Shown: one piece after another, positions 61,837 to 64,000 of the stretch
Position numbering within the stretch: position 1 is the stretch's first letter
How the letters are laid out: each line of letters starts with the position of its first letter
Assembly: GCA_963816985.1 (NCBI GenBank)
Contig: CAWFMF010000004.1
Coordinates: 4,216,001 to 4,280,000 of the forward strand
Direction of reading: 5' to 3'
Source of the DNA: JAIVJM01 sp963816985
GTDB lineage: Bacteria; Acidobacteriota; Blastocatellia; Pyrinomonadales; Pyrinomonadaceae
DNA: 64,000 bases
Position numbers and translations under genes: made by a program
Notes under the pieces: model-generated
What the model was told of the DNA's origin: nothing
Seen by the model: the letters and a program-made list of their open reading frames with translations, nothing else
Databases searched by the model: none

Positions 61837-63828
61837 TTAACGGTAGGCGTCGAGTGATACAACCGGGTCGGCGTTCGAGGGGAAGGGCGAGCCTTTGCGC
61901 GCGCGTTTGTCGCGTTGCATGTCGGCGGCGGCGGTGCGGAGAAGCTCTTCGGCGGTCTCGCCGTCGCGCGGGAAGCAGCCGACGCCGATGCTGATGCCGA
62001 CCTGCGTCGTGTGGCCCGTCCGCACCCGGTACTGGTGCGACTCGACCGCCGCGCGGACGCGCTCGACGACCAGCACGGCGACCTCCGGCGTGGCCGTCGG
62101 CATGACGGCGATGAACTCGTCCGCCGAGTGGCGCGCGAGCACGTCCATCTGCCGCAACTGTTTCTTAATCTCGCTCGCGACGCTCGCCAGCAGCCGGTCG
62201 CCGACGCCGTGGCCGTACTTCTTGTTGATCTCTTTGAAGTCGTCAACGTCGAGGCTGAGCACGGCGAGCGGCTCGCGGTTCGTGCGCTGGCACTCGGCGA
62301 CGCGCTGTTCGAGCATGAGGTGCAGAGCGCGCGCGTTCGGGAGTGCGGTGAGCGGGTCGGTGAGCGCGCTCTCCTTCGTCTTCTCGAACATCAAGGCGTT
62401 GTTGAGCGCGCTCGACGCGTGGAGGGCGACCGATTCGAGGAGCCGCGCGTGCTCGGTCGTGTAAGGCGCGTGAGCCCCCGAATAGAGAGTGATCGCGCCG
62501 AAGGCCCCTTCCTCACGGAGCAGCGGCGCGGAGAGCACGCTCCCGACGCGCGCGGCAATCTCTTCGGGCACGCCGACCAAATCGAGTTCCGGCGAAGAGC
62601 TGCACATCGAGCGCCCGTTGGCGACGACCCAACCCGTGATGCCTTCGCCGAAGGCGACGCGGCGGTGCGAAAAGTATTCGGAGTTCTCGCCCGCGACGTG
62701 CGCCGCGTGCGCCTTGCCCGCCAGTTCGTCCACGACGTAGATGACGCAGGTGTCGAAGGGCGTGATGGAGCGGAGCTTGCTCGTCACGAGCGTCGCCGTG
62801 TCGCTGAGGTTGAGCGACGCGCCGATGGTGCGCGCAATCTCGTGGAGCGCGAAGACCTCGCGCTGCGCCTCGGAGATGGAACGGAAGCCGGATGAGTTGT
62901 CGTGTTGGCTCGACGCGCCGTGGGCGTGTGCTTCGTTATCCGCCGGAGCGGCTACCGCTTCGTGCCCTTCCTCTTGAACCTGCTCCGCAAGGTCGCGCGG
63001 GGAAATCAGCGCGTCGAGGCGTTCGATGTTTGCGATAAACGTGTCCACCACCCGCGGGTCGAACGCGGAGCCGCTCATGTGCCGCAGTTGCGCCAGAGAG
63101 TCCTCGCGCCTCATCCCCTCGCGGTAGGGGCGGTCGCAGCGCGTGGAGTCGTAAAAGTCCACCACCGAGAGGACGCGCGCGACGAGCGGGATTTGCTCGG
63201 CGCGCAGGCCATCAGGGTAGCCCGTGCCGTCCCACTTTTCGTGGTGGTGGCGGATGATGTCTTCGACCGGGCAAGGGAAGTTGACACGGCGGATGATGTC
63301 GCCGCCGACGACCGTGTGCACCTTCATCCTCTCGAACTCAGCCGCCGTCAGCTTCCCCGGCTTGTTCAGGATGTACTCCGGCACGGCGAGCTTGCCGATG
63401 TCGTGCAGCAGCGCCCCCGCCTTCAGCGCCTCCAACTCCGTCGCCGTAACGCCCAAAAGCTTTCCGAGCTCGACCGCGTACAACTTCGTCCGACGCACGT
63501 GCCCGTGCGTCGTCTGATCCTTCGCGTCAATCGCCATCGCGAGCGACTCGATGGTGCTCATGTGCAGTTCAGCGAGTTCGCGCGCGCCCCTCAATTGCTC
63601 CTCGCCCTCACGCCGCAGCTCATCCGTTCGCGACTCGCCGAGACGCCACAGCGAATAGACGAGGAGGGAGACGCACGCCGCAACGGCGAGGATGACGAGC
63701 CCGCCGGTCAAACGTCCCTCCGCGCTCGCCGAGGGGGAGAGCCAGAGCAGCGAAAAAAGCAGTGCCAGTCCGGTCAGCACGGCGCAAGTCGCCAACAGGG
63801 CAGCCTTTTTCCAGATTCCTTTGGGCAT
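61837..63828 (-). CDS. Membrane HD-GYP / GAF / GGDEF signalling protein
   Basis: 663 residues. Two membrane helices (~9-30 and ~42-60) lead to an HD-GYP domain with LLHDIGKLAVP and HHHEKWDGTGYPDGL (cyclic-di-GMP phosphodiesterase signature). A GAF domain (~325-475) follows, including ITGWVVANGRSM. The C-terminal diguanylate cyclase domain (~490-650) has a degenerate active site: RHSADEF replaces RxGGDEF, so synthesis of c-di-GMP is doubtful while binding of nucleotide may remain. Likely a c-di-GMP turnover protein whose GGDEF part acts as a sensor. The gene is next to the island but has normal chromosomal base composition. Confidence 0.93.
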   Translation of the reverse strand: MPKGIWKKAALLATCAVLTGLALLFSLLWLSPSASAEGRLTGGLVILAVAACVSLLVYSLWRLGESRTDELRREGEEQLRGARELAELHMSTIESLAMAIDAKDQTTHGHVRRTKLYAVELGKLLGVTATELEALKAGALLHDIGKLAVPEYILNKPGKLTAAEFERMKVHTVVGGDIIRRVNFPCPVEDIIRHHHEKWDGTGYPDGLRAEQIPLVARVLSVVDFYDSTRCDRPYREGMRREDSLAQLRHMSGSAFDPRVVDTFIANIERLDALISPRDLAEQVQEEGHEAVAAPADNEAHAHGASSQHDNSSGFRSISEAQREVFALHEIARTIGASLNLSDTATLVTSKLRSITPFDTCVIYVVDELAGKAHAAHVAGENSEYFSHRRVAFGEGITGWVVANGRSMCSSSPELDLVGVPEEIAARVGSVLSAPLLREEGAFGAITLYSGAHAPYTTEHARLLESVALHASSALNNALMFEKTKESALTDPLTALPNARALHLMLEQRVAECQRTNREPLAVLSLDVDDFKEINKKYGHGVGDRLLASVASEIKKQLRQMDVLARHSADEFIAVMPTATPEVAVLVVERVRAAVESHQYRVRTGHTTQVGISIGVGCFPRDGETAEELLRTAAADMQRDKRARKGSPFPSNADPVVSLDAYR

Positions 63829-64000
63829 CGGCGAAATTTACTTTTCGTTTTCAGTTGAAGTGGAGAGAGTTGCAGAGGGAGTGCCGTCCAAGCCGTCGGT
63901 TGAAGGGTGGCAGGTAAGAATATCCGCGATTGTGCCAACATTGTTGGCCCATTCAAAAATAGCGACTTTTACGCCCTTAAGTCAAGCAAATAATGATTTA
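63829..64000. other. Upstream region of the signalling gene, no feature recognised
   Basis: 172 bases to the window edge; no ORF or repeat is supported. The end is AT-rich and may contain the promoter of the leftward signalling gene, but no consensus is convincing. Confidence 0.3.

Overview
The window is a GC-rich bacterial chromosome segment with dense genes, many TTG/GTG starts and palindromic repeats in most larger intergenic gaps. The gene set suggests an aerobic, Gram-negative-type bacterium: a TolC-family outer-membrane protein, an LPS-core-type glycosyltransferase, a split cytochrome b/Rieske complex with an octahaem cytochrome, an A1-type cytochrome oxidase and a PQQ sugar dehydrogenase. 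My best guess is Acidobacteriota, class Blastocatellia. This is inference from gene content and style, because no rRNA or other decisive marker is present.

Layout. 1-8.8 kb: a metallophosphoesterase tail, an FAD monooxygenase, a histidine kinase, prepilin peptidase, a PBP4-type carboxypeptidase, a glycosyltransferase and a frameshifted TolC-family gene. 9.0-13.2 kb: the glycolytic run gap-pgk-tpiA followed by secG and tRNA-Leu(GAG). 13.4-17.1 kb: membrane proteins and a secreted low-complexity protein. 17.1-23.6 kb: a magnesium-chelatase-type locus, with a fused I/D-type AAA+/VWA subunit followed by a BchH-type subunit split into two genes in swapped order (C-terminal half first). 23.6-26.4 kb: a PQQ sugar dehydrogenase and a glutaredoxin-like protein. 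26.8-42.9 kb: a respiratory supercluster of Rieske, cytochrome b in two genes, octahaem cytochrome c, a cupredoxin lipoprotein, haem O synthase, and oxidase subunits II, I, III, III and IV, plus small accessory proteins. 42.9-46.6 kb: ferredoxin, a stress protein and an M14 peptidase. 47.2-52.5 kb: an FtsH variant, then a nuclease-like gene coupled to mutS. 52.5-58.4 kb: a cation efflux protein, an EamA transporter and pdhA-pdhB-pdhC (transcribed leftward). 58.8-61.7 kb: an AT-richer island whose boundaries look like integron attC recombination sites. 61.8-63.8 kb: an HD-GYP/GAF/GGDEF signalling protein.

The two most notable systems are the order-swapped split BchH chelatase locus, which has no other bacteriochlorophyll gene in view, and the integron-cassette-like island with no integrase in view. 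At least six genes, including the glycolytic gene pgk, are broken by single small indels. This points to residual sequence errors more than to real gene decay, and it should temper any claim of pseudogenes here. Several families of palindromic intergenic repeats recur; one family supplies the stop codons of two genes.
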